Assembly (NCBI RefSeq): GCF_019175385.1
Contig: NC_083337.1
Coordinates: 166,359,713 to 166,423,712 of the forward strand
Source of the DNA: Lycium barbarum
Taxonomy: Eukaryota; Streptophyta; Magnoliopsida; Solanales; Solanaceae
Direction of reading: 5' to 3'
DNA length: 64,000 nucleotides
The notes under the pieces were generated by a model. The model searched no databases and was not told where the DNA came from. It saw only the letters and a list, made by a program, of their open reading frames with translations. The position numbers and the translations under genes are program-made. Positions 35,695-45,952 of this stretch are shown here, piece by piece. Position 1 is the first letter of the stretch. The number at the start of each line of letters is the position of its first letter.

Positions 35695-36051
35695 ACAAGG
35701 CATTTGGCGACGAATCGTTTTTTGTTGCCATAGATAGATTATTGTTGTAAAAAGTACTTTTGGCAATAACATTTTTTTTCTTGTTGCATAAACTTTTCCC
35801 AACGACTGTTATTCCAATGACGTGCAATATCTTTTTTTTTTGTTTAGTTGCTAAAAATACTTGTTGCAACAATAGTCAATACTATATGACAACAAAATTA
35901 AATTTTTGGCAACAAAAAAAAGTTCATTTTTAAAAGATTCATCATATATGCCAACAATAAAACTAAGTTGTTGCCAAATATTGACTTTTGCCAACTATAT
36001 TATTTTTGTTGCCAAAAGAACTGTTGCAATTTCTATACTTTCTTGTAGTGT
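35695..36051 (-). mobile_element. CACTA-type transposon terminus, right arm
   Basis: The reverse complement starts CACTACAAGAAAGTATAGAA and repeats TTGTTGCCAAA / TTTGGCAACAA, mirroring the arm at 32610-32880. If both belong to one element, it is 3.4 kb, has no transposase, and has been filled by at least four MITEs. Confidence 0.65.
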
Positions 36052-36472
36052 CTGTCTATGATCCGCTTAAAAATCATGAAAGTAGTAGTTGATGATTAAA
36101 TTTTTCATGTAACATTATGGCGATTATATATGTAATCTAAACTAGTTGATGTTTCTTTTCCGTATCATAATGTGGGGTTTGGAGAGGGTAAAATGTACGA
36201 AGATCTTTTCCATATCATACATAAATCTGATACTGCCCGAGTCCGGCTAACATTAGTAATTGAGGGCATGAGGTGTTCCCTTATACGATATCAAATAATT
36301 CTCATTTAAACGAGCTTGTTTTTTACGTTTAAGTGTGGTGCAGAATGCATTTTTTAACAGGCACTGGGTAGGTACCTCAGAAGGAATATTTTTCGAATTA
36401 AACAACTGCTAGTATTAGTTACAAAACTTTAGCTCTAGAGCCTTTATATTAGTGAAAAGAAGAAAAGATTAT

Positions 36473-36725
36473 GAGCCTGTTTAGATGGGTTTATAAGCTA
36501 AAAAAAATAAGTTGGAGTTGTCTAACTTATTTTTTTTGGCTTATAAACTGTTTTCAGCTTATAAGTTGCTTTAAATAAGTTAGGGTAGTCTAACTTATTT
36601 TTTTTGGCTTATAAGCTGTTTTCAGCTTATAAGCTTCTTTAAATAAGCTAAGTCAAATAGGTTCAATTATTTTTTTGAGCTTATTTTAAGCACAAAATGA
36701 CTTTAAGCTGGTCAGCCAAACACTC
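36473..36725. mobile_element. MITE with internal 68-bp tandem duplication
   Basis: The ends GAGCCTGTTTAGATGGG and GCCAAACACTC are imperfect inverted repeats. The block starting TCTAACTTATTTTTTTTGGC at 36521 is repeated at 36589 (period 68) with few differences. AGCTTATAAGC palindromes fill it. Confidence 0.6.
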
Positions 36726-39181
36726 AAAATGATGAAAACAGTGTAGAAAAAGCTAAAGGTGTATGAGGGGAACAGAATAGCAAAAAGATAATCATATCAC
36801 GCTTATCCATGCCCGAAGCTGGGCCGCATAAAAAGCACAAATTCATGCATTACATACATTAGCCTTTAATTTGTTAGCTTTGATTTTGTTGCTTCCACTC
36901 CTATATATGTACTAATAAATCCCCACATTACAACCCTGCTATTGAAACAACAAACCCCTCTTTGATAATTGATAATACCTATAGAAGAAAAACGTTTGAA
37001 GGGTTTCATTTCTTTCTTCTTCGAGTATCTCGTTTTGAGGATGGAACATGAGACATGCATAGGCGAATCCTAGTTTATTCCTTATTAACAAAAACAAAAA
37101 GACTAGCCTAGTTTATTACTTCGTCGCCCAACTTATATGACAAAATTTGACCAGGTAAAAAATATAAAAAAGAAAGATTTTTTTTTTATATTTGTTATCT
37201 AAATCAAGTTATAGACATTAATGTATAAGTCTATAAATCGTTTCATTAAAAATAAAACGAGAAATTTAGAGTTAAATTGTTGCAAAATAAAATTCTAAGG
37301 CATACTAAAACAAAGTACTACACATAAGGGGATTGTAGTTCACTTGAATATTAGTGTTTTTTTTTTTTTTTGGTTTAAATATAGAGTGTAGATATATACG
37401 TATAAAAATTTATTTAAATTTCAACATATACTTAGTTTTGAACTCATATTGTCAAAACTGCAATGAATTCAAAGGTAGGAACATAAATGAACTGATCAAA
37501 ATTTAAAATTTGAATAAGATTCAACGTGGGAGTAAGAAAGATCGAGTTGGGGTAAACTAAAGCTTGCTTTTTTGTGATAATATATAGTATCAGCTTTATA
37601 TTTCCACCTAAGGTTAACAGACTAAGGGGGGCCTTATCGCTTTATTCAAAACCCTCGTTGCTCGAGATGTAGCATTGGCCATTGCAAAAGCAAAAATTCT
37701 TCCCTCTGGACTTCCTTTATCTTTTTAGACCACCTTTGTATTTTTACTAGTACTATACTTTTTTCCCTGTTCATATAATTATGAATCTTTATGATTATTT
37801 TCCTCCAAATTATCTCTTTAAAAAATTCAAGCTAACGACAAAGAATACTAAATATTGAGAGACCTTTGACCTAGGTAGCTAGACTGCTAGAGTTCATTTT
37901 GCTGCATGAATGAACGTGGGGGTGATATCATATCAATGATAGTATTAATTCTCGTTCTTCTCTTTAACGGAAAATGATGATGACACTGGGATTATAATGA
38001 GAGAATCCTCCTTTTGCTTCTTTTGATTTTTCTGTGATTGGATTTTCTTGTGTTTTGGGTACATGTGGTTACATTTGCATGGTTTTTAGTGGAACTTTGG
38101 CGTTTCCTTTGTTTGACTAATGCTTTAATGTTCTTCCTTTTGTTCTTTGCTAAATCTTGTCAAGCACCACTTATCCCACTCACAACCGACAAGGAATCTT
38201 ACTTGTCTATTCCTATCATATAAAATATCATTTGTAAAATTCAATCATATGAAAATACCATGCAGAAATTTTAGAATTTAATCCAACCACATATATATAC
38301 AGAAGTAGCACCCTAGCTAAGAGTATATCACCATATATAGCAACTGTTGCATACTCCATGGAAAGTCAAACTGTTCGCCCTAAATTCTGAATTCATAATT
38401 GTATGGTAGTAAACATGTAAAAGTTAAACTTGTCAAGTTAAAAATCATAGATTCGATTGTGATAATAATATAAAAGATCATATCAAAGTGGAACTTACAA
38501 GTACTTCAACCCTGATCACAAGATCAATTCTGGAAAAAGTCAACTATGTTGCTCGGACTCTCCAAAAATATCACACTCATTTTGTTAAAATTGCATTATT
38601 TTTTGAGAAGCTGACACGCATCCGACACATCTTTTGAAGAGTCCGAGCAACATAATAAGTGAGTGATGAAACACTTAAGCTAGCATCAGTAAGTAACGTG
38701 GATTAGTTCGTTTCAAATAATGAAAATTGAAATCGACGAGGTTATATAACTCCATCAAACAAGAAAAATGGATGTAGTAGTGTACTTTTTACTCAAGGGA
38801 TACAACTTCATACAAGGTGATACTGAGAATATCACTGAACTCAAAAAAGAGACACTGAGATATATACGTGGTAATCACCTAGGGTTGGGATCGTGAAATG
38901 AGTTATATAATCACAAATCAAACAACTACAAGATACTTATATTTTATGGAAACAGATTATAATGTCAGAACCCAAATTAATGAAACTCACATACAGCTTC
39001 ACACACCTTCTAAAAGAACATCCAGTAAAATTACAAGTGATGACCAAGGAAACAAAGATTAAAAACATAAATATGCCCGTATACCATACTAAATTAGACC
39101 CAACACATACAACATTTTAACCCTTCAGTCAAGTACATAAATTGACTTACATGAATGAAGCTCATGAGGAACTTAATCAAA
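36726..39181. other. Dof downstream spacer
   Basis: No gene is seen. An eroded MITE-like stretch (TTACTTCGTCGCCCAACTTA) lies at about 37117-37315, and the hAT-type MITE is listed separately at 38544. Near 39182 it should contain the Dof 3' UTR. Open frames at 36866 and 38038 are unsupported. Confidence 0.4.
38544..38655. mobile_element. hAT-type MITE, second copy of the 25322 family
   Basis: The ends CTATGTTGCTCGGACTCTCC and GAGTCCGAGCAACATAA match the element at 25322-25442. The middle is shorter and more diverged, and the flanking duplication is imperfect, so it is an older insertion. Confidence 0.78.
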
Positions 39182-40350
39182 TCAAAGGAGATGGCTGGCA
39201 GAAGAAGAGGAGTTGAGTCCAGAAAACCCTGTCCATGCGTTTCCACCCCAATACTGATTATTATTTTCCATAGTCCCCAAAAACTGTTTTGTCGAATTTA
39301 AACCTTGATCATCATGAGAAATATTATTCCCAGATGATGATTCAATTCCTTCACCGTGTTGAAAAGGGTACAAATTTGTGTTCGCTGCCAAAGATGGCAA
39401 TCTCCACTGATGGTCAGATCCTCCAGAGGGTGCAGATAAATTGTTGCTATTATTTGTATTGTTACCCCCTATTTGAAATCCCATTTCTTGACCAAGCGCG
39501 GCCCCATTGTTGTTTGTTGAGACCAAAGAAGGAGGATGAAATCCACCATAGTGATGATTTAGGTTTTGGAAGGCCGCCATGAGGGGAGTCAACTGTGTCG
39601 ATTGCTCGTGTGGAAAGTGGTGGCGTCCATTAATTATTTCCGTGTTGCAGCTTGAAGGACTTGCACTTGTTGAAGTGGAAGCAGTACCTATTTGTCTCTC
39701 ACCAGTACTATTGTTGTTACTGCCAGCGGTCTTTGTGCTGTTACTATTACTGCTTTTGCTTCTCTTGTTTCTCCGGCATCCTCCTCCTACCGGAACGCTT
39801 CTCAAGGCACCCCCTCTAGTCCAGTAACGACGACAGGTCTTGCAGAAGTGCCTTGGTTGTGAAAGGTTGTAGTTGTTGAAGTAGCAAAACTTAGTGTTTG
39901 TTGAATCACACCTTGGACACTTTAGTCCAGCTTCTGGCAGTGGAATCTTTGCTAGCCGGGCTCGATCTACCATGGAGCCAGGTCTGATCGAGCCCGGACT
40001 GGCCACCACCTGCATAGGTGGGGGCTGCAGAGTCTGAAGCTGGGGATTTTCTAGCCCAGGGTTTCCAGCTTGCTGATGGTCTGACTGTTTTAACTGAAAA
40101 ACATCAAGAAGAGGAAAAAAGAAGCAAAGTTAGGGAATTTAATTCACTAACTCTATATAAGTAGTCATCTATACCTAGTATATTCAAGAACAAGACTAGT
40201 AGAGAATATGAATATTACTCTTATCTTTTTTCTTTTCTTTTTCTCTTTTTGAATGAAGAAGATATGTATGAGTGGAGGATTAAAGATTTAAATCCATACC
40301 TGATGCAAATTGGGATGATCTAGATAAACAGGAAAAGATGAGAAAACCAT
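39182..40350 (-). CDS. Dof zinc-finger transcription factor
   Basis: Two exons, 40350-40300 and 40093-39182, with a phase-0 intron (GTATGG...TTTTTCAG), encode 320 residues. Exon 1 encodes [17 protein letters not shown]. The Dof domain begins [20 protein letters not shown] and has its CX2CX21CX2C zinc ligands at Cys-76, 79, 101 and 104, followed by the basic [11 protein letters not shown]. It binds AAAG-core DNA in the nucleus. The MVFSS start, the RPGSM-x-x-RARLAK lead-in and the C-terminal [13 protein letters not shown] fit the group of Arabidopsis Dof2.4, Dof5.1 and Dof3.6 (OBP3). I recall that group only in outline, so the exact orthologue is open. The region after the Dof domain is low complexity, rich in Ser, Asn and Gly. 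The start was chosen because exon 1 is in frame, has a canonical donor and matches the family N-terminus; without it the frame would start at Met-44. Confidence 0.93.
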
Positions 40351-40560
40351 AGTTTCTTTCTTTGATCTCTTTGATCTTTATCTCTTTTATAAAAGTTTGA
40401 TGAGTTTTTTGGAAATATGTGGTGGAGAGAATCACACTAAAGAGAGGAAGGGAATACCAGAGCCCCAATAAAAAGAAAGGAAAAGAGAAGAAAGAAGATG
40501 AAGGCAAAAATTAAAAGGGGGAGCTAGCATATAGAGAGCTTTAATTTAGTTTAATTTTTT
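40351..40560 (-). promoter_or_regulatory. Putative Dof 5' leader and core promoter
   Basis: Read on the minus strand, a pyrimidine-rich leader (CTTCATCTTCTTTCTTCTC) runs from about 40505 to 40460. CTATATGC, a weak TATA candidate, lies near 40530. A TTTTATAAAAG box at about 40387 is too close to the start codon to be preferred. The transcription start is not established. Confidence 0.35.
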
Positions 40561-42560
40561 TCTCTTTTTGTTTTTACTACTATAATTTTTAGGGTTTTGT
40601 AATTTGAGTGGGGGGAAGTTCCTTCGCATCTAAGCTTTCTTTGTTGATACCCTTGGACTACATAAATAATATTAGTGCTTGGTAAAAAGTAAGCGTAGTG
40701 ACTCTATTATATCAGCTATAGTAGCTTTTGTGGTGGGATCCTCTCATACGTATTTGAATTCTAAATGGGGCAGTCAATGGATCATTGCAGCTACATAATG
40801 ATATTCTTTGGACCCATTTTTTTTTCAAGTTGTTTGGGATAGATAATACTGTTAACTAAGAAATGTTACTACTTTTTATGGTACCTTGGGGTAATTAGCT
40901 CAACAGTTAGGTTTCTTCTCTTCATGGATCCTCTCTTTTTCTGCTTTATGCTCTTGTCTGTTTGAGTTGATGGGTAGCTTTCTTTAATCGTCCCACATGC
41001 AATTTGATATGTCACTTAAAGTAATCAAATGTGGAGATACGTTCTATACTCAAACATCTCAACTGTAAATCTTAATTGAGTTTAATTTATATACAATGGC
41101 AGTATAAATAATTTCGTACATCATTCTAAAAAATATATACTATATAATTAAGTAATCTTTAGTAAAAGAAAAAGTGGATTTATAATCTTGAAAAGAGTTT
41201 AAGTTATATTTACCGTCGATGTACGTTACTTGTTGTAAACAGATAACCTATCTTATTTTCATGATTACAAATATCACATTTTAAGTAGGCTTACTGTATA
41301 AATGTTCTTTGGCTAGAATGATAGTGTAAAAAATCCTTACACTAATGGTATATATAATAAACTAAGCGGGTATAGTTAAACTCATCTTAATTCTAAGGTT
41401 AGTACCAAGTACCAGCATTTTGTGGAGCTCAAACCTCGGTGATCATCGAAAGAGAGAGGAGAGGGGAAGACACCAGTACTGGTCTAGGATTCCCAGTAGC
41501 TAATGGTGAGAGAAATATATAACTTTAATCAAATAAATAAAGAGCAGTCGTAATATTATTTATCAACATTTGATATAAAAATTTGGGAACTTCAGTAAGT
41601 TCAATATTTAAATGCATCTTAGAATTAATACTAATTTATCGAATTTTGGATTAACTCAACTCTAAAAATTAACTCAGTAAGAGTTGTCGAAAACCATATA
41701 AGGTTTGAAGACCAAATTGTATCCGTCTTGTATTGTAAGTTTCCAAAGCTTCAAATCTTTTTAGCTAGTTCTCCAGAATTTCAAGAGAGCTAAAGAAATA
41801 ATAGCACTGATATTAATAATATTTTAAAAAATAAATAAAAGTGTTCGAAGTTCTCAATCCCGACCCTAGGTTCATTGACTAAAAGAAACAGCTTTTTTGA
41901 AATGTCATTTCTCTCAACTTTTGTTGCTACTGTAGTTATTGAGTTATTGTTACATCAACAAACAATGGACATCCTCTCTTTTTTTTTCTTTTTTTTCTTT
42001 TTCCGGTAAACGGACATCCTCTCTTACTAATATTATTGTTTGCTAGAATGGCTCGATTTTCAATACAATCTCAATAAGGTAATTGTCCCCAAAATCGTGT
42101 TACTAATCGAATTGTGATAATTAATTTGCCGACATTACCTTCGGAAAAACCGGTCTAGGCCTTTGATTTATACCAAAGAGCATATAGCTGAGTTCTAGTT
42201 TGTGTTCAGCTCATGCTTGAGCCTTGATCTTCTGGGCTTATCTCTAGACATTCAATTAAGTTGTTAAGTCTGAATAATTCTCCTATTGCCAAAGGGAATG
42301 ACGATTATGGTGGAAGGATAACAGTTTTATTTCTAATAGCAACAAGATAAGTACATAGCTATAAAATTCAAAATAAGAGATTAAGAAGGTGAACTTGATG
42401 TCATATATTAAAGGTGGTCTTTCTATCTTTCATTTTTATTCGATTGCTGTCATATACTTTAACAATCAACATCTAATTGGAAAATGGACGCACTTTGGTT
42501 TGAAGTGATTTGCCCAACACTATACTTCTTATTTCAGGCATTAACCTTAGGGAAAAAATC
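40561..42560. other. Dof upstream spacer
   Basis: AT-rich, with no recognisable gene or repeat ends. A poly-pyrimidine tract lies at 41976-42002. Confidence 0.4.
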
Positions 42561-43035
42561 GTCAGATGTGTTTGGTATAATGAAGGAAAGTATTTTTCAT
42601 GGAAAATGTTTTCCTAGAAAAACTTTATTGGAAAACAAGTGAATTTCTTATTTATTTTCTAATGTTTGGTAAGTAATCAAAAAATATTATCCCAAAGACA
42701 TTTATATATAATTTAGCAAACCGCAATGGGGGTGGGATGGATTGGAGAGTTTTTTTTTTTTTTTTTGGGGGGGGGGGGGCAAGGGGGTGGTAGGGGTAGA
42801 TGGTCAAGGGGTGGGGGTTGGAGGCGTTGGGTGGGTGGGGAGGAGACAATCAATTTGAAATGTCACTTGTGGAACTTGTTTTTCCTACTTCCATTGGGGA
42901 AGTCATTTTTCTCGTTTTAGATAAACTTATTTTTCTAGAGAAAATATTTTTCAAAACATATTGACCAACCAAACATGAGAAAATTGGAAAATAGTTTCAG
43001 AAAATATTTCTCTCCATAGAAAACAGACCCTTAGA
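42561..43035. mobile_element. Eroded MITE with a G-rich insertion
   Basis: The left part, GTGTTTGGTATAATGAAGG followed by TTTTTCATGGAAAATG, is roughly inverted at the right, with GAGAAAATTGGAAAATAG, ATTTCTCTCCATAGAAAAC and CAGACCC. The centre (42752-42842) is a run of 16 T, then 12 G, then a purine-rich block with many GGGG runs. Similar motifs (GAAAATATTTTCACT) occur inside the element at 1466. Confidence 0.5.
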
Positions 43036-43915
43036 TTGAAAATTGAATACTACTACTTCGTGGAAGCGTTTTACCTCTCTTAATGTCTTCCTAGAGCTAA
43101 ACCGGACAAAAATACAGAAAAAAACTCATGTAAATTAATTTCGAAGCTCATTCTCAAAATGAATCAAATTTGTAAACCTAACTGTCTGATGATTTGATGC
43201 ATTTACATTTCTAGCGAGAGAAGCAAAGGCTTATGAACACACTTAATTGATGCAAATTATGGAAATTAGAAAACAGATTTTCACAACTTAAAAATAGAAA
43301 TTAGCGACAAGACAAATTCTATAGCTAAACAACAGAATTCGTCGCTAATTCTATTTAGAAACAGATTATCAAAAAACTTGTTAGTTATGAGCAATTTAGC
43401 GATAGATTAGTGACGAAATTTAATTATAGCTAATTACTTCTTCTTTTTTGTAGTGGGATTACAAAACCAAGGGGGAGTCAATTATGTAGGCCTTACATTT
43501 TGTATTTACTTAAACAAAACAAGTTTTGTATTTTATTTTAAAAGAATTTCTTTTAAGAAAATATTCATAAAATGAATTTGCTACAAATAAATCAAAACAA
43601 GAAGAATGAAAGTACCATTGGAATCACAAAAAAATTACTGTTATAAAGCTAAATAAGAAGGGAATCTGTCTATGAAATGATTCCTAGATTTTACATACCC
43701 TGCCGTAATTAGCTCAAATGATCTTCAGAGTTAATGAAATCTCATTTTAACAGTTAAAAGTTAAGACTCTAATTTGAATTCCGTCAAGATATAATGTACT
43801 TTATTCTTAGTAGGGTGACACAGTGCAATTTTTGCAATTTTGGGTCAAATCAATTTGAACAGTAAAAAGCACTGTTTCCATTCTCCCAAACCGAATCAAA
43901 ACATTTATAGATTTC
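43036..43915. other. Spacer with a CACTA-like end
   Basis: Sequence ending TTCTTTTTTGTAGTG at 43440-43454, preceded by inverted GCGACGA / TTAGCGAC motifs, looks like the right end of a short CACTA-type element. Its left end was not found. No gene is present. Confidence 0.35.
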
Positions 43916-44171
43916 CTAGAATTGTCTTCAAATATCACTTTTATTTATTTTAAAATTAGAATATCATTCAATTGTCATTATTTTTTTCTAAATATACTAA
44001 ATACACAAGACCCTTCTTTTCTCCTAGTTGACATGTCATGTTATATAAAATTCTACATTTTTTAATAATAAATTTATTTAGCTCGTCAAATTCATTTAAC
44101 TCAACTCAACCCAAAGTCATTTAACCAAACAATTAATATTTCTTCTTTTTAGTTTGATTTTGATTTTTGGG

Positions 44172-44242
<71 letters not shown>

Positions 44243-44800
44243 TACTAGTTAGTAGTATTATTTTACACTATAAATATCTGAATTCTAGAATATTTTTTTA
44301 TTTTAACACATAAAATCAGTGGATGCACCAAAAAAAGAAGATACAAGAACAATGGACATAGAAAGAGATATAGAAATGTTTAATTAGATTCAATAATTGA
44401 TAAATTATTAAAGAACGAAAACAATGAAATTACAATTTGCGGGTTACCGCAAGCAACTCCCCCTAAGAATTTTCTTTTGTTCTCTTTTATATTCTTACCA
44501 TTAAATAGATAACTTAATTTTGATGTTTTTTTTTTTTTTATGTTTTCTAACCGGTTTAAATGGGTATAAGACACGAGTTGTGTGGTTAAAGATGAGTTTA
44601 GATTGGGTTGAGTTAAATGGATTTGATGAGTTAAATAACTGAATTATTAAAAAATGGAATTTGATGTGACATGGCATGCCCATTAGAAGAGAAGGGGAAT
44701 TTTGTGTGTTTAGTATATTCTGAGGAAAATGATGATAGTTGGGTGATATTCTAGTCCTAAAAAAAACAAAAGTGATATTTGAAGGAAATTCTCAATACAT
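43916..44800. mobile_element. Long-inverted-repeat foldback element with (TA)n core
   Basis: A left arm of about 210 bp (43916-44130) is repeated in inverted orientation at about 44585-44797. Matching points include CTTCAAATATCACTTTTATT / CAAAAGTGATATTTGAAGG, ATATACTAAATACACAA / TGTGTGTTTAGTATAT and CATTTAACTCAACTCAACCC / GGGTTGAGTTAAATG. The loop holds the (TA)n microsatellite. Arms of this length fit a Mutator-like or foldback non-autonomous element. The two short minus-strand frames inside are not genes. Confidence 0.7.
44175..44237. repeat. (TA)n microsatellite
   Basis: About 31 uninterrupted TA dinucleotides. It sits in the loop of the foldback element. Confidence 0.97.
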
Positions 44801-45715
44801 GAATGGCCTTTTATGGAATTTACTCCAAAATTTATTCTTAGAAGTTGGTTCTATTTTGTTTACAAAATGAATCATACTTTGCAACATTTTTAATGTCTTA
44901 ATGGGAAAAAGTTTTCAAGTGTCGTATTTTAGATATTTATTTATAGTACTAATTTCGTTCCATTTATATAACGCTTTTTAACTTTGAATTTTTCAGTTTA
45001 TCCTTAATGCATAATATGCTTTTTTAATTATAAAATTTAAAAAAGAAAAAAGAAAAGAAACTTTTAATACATACTATATTAATTTAGAAGTTATGATCGT
45101 AAGTCTGTCTATGAGAGTGCCTTTTTTCATTCTTTTTAGAACATACTAAAAGAAGTGTCATGCAAAACGTACAGATCAACAGAGGAAATGGTTAATTTAG
45201 TTTCTGTTTCACCATCATTGATTTTTTTTCCACCTAATGTCCGATACACATTTTGGGTCCCAATTAATATGGACTCATGGTGCATGAGACCCATTAAAGG
45301 AAGTGCTCCTTAGTTACTAATTTTTTTTCATTCTCAAAGCTCAATCTCAGAGTTCTAATTAAAGGTGAAAGGTAACCTATTCATTCTACCATAACCTGTA
45401 GCGGTCCTTCATGACCTATTACTAGATTAAAAATGATCAAACAACGAAAATATATAGTTTAGGAAATAGGAAAAGAACAGAAGCTAGTAGAATATAAATC
45501 CAAGTGGACAAAAAACGTCATGGAATTAGTAAAAGGAAGAAACATGCATATACGCGTTATTGATTGAGGAAAAGCTAAGGGTGAAAAGAAAGGTTATGCT
45601 TTGTGGGGTGCCTATGTTCGTGAAAGCCACTAGGGAAGGGTCCCCTAAATAATATAACGACTTCAACGTAGTCTTCCATCAATCCATCAATTTCACCCGA
45701 TTCCTATGGTACATA
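44801..45715. other. Spacer
   Basis: It contains an eroded MITE-like stretch (TTTCGTTCCATTTATATAAC, about 44950-45140) and no gene. Confidence 0.35.
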
Positions 45716-45952
45716 CTCCCTCGGTCTCAATTTATTTAATATAGTTTGATTAGACACAGAATTTAAGCAAGAAATTTTTTTAAAATTTATGATCTAAAAC
45801 AAGTCATAGACATATGTGTGACTGTAAATCATTTCGTTAAGAAGTAAAATTGGTAGTTTTGAGTTAGCTTATTTCTAAATACAATATAGAATTGTATATT
45901 TTTTTTAACAGACTAAAAAGAAAAGTGTATATATAAATTGGGATAGAAGGAG
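45716..45952. mobile_element. Stowaway-type MITE
   Basis: The ends CTCCCTCGGTCTCAATTTAT and ATAAATTGGGATAGAAGGAG are inverted and flanked by TA (45714-45715 and 45953-45954). Confidence 0.78.

Noticed and set aside
39289..39827. Plus-strand frames opposite the Dof gene, one Leu-rich
   Set aside because: Antisense readings of Ser/Asn-rich Dof codons.
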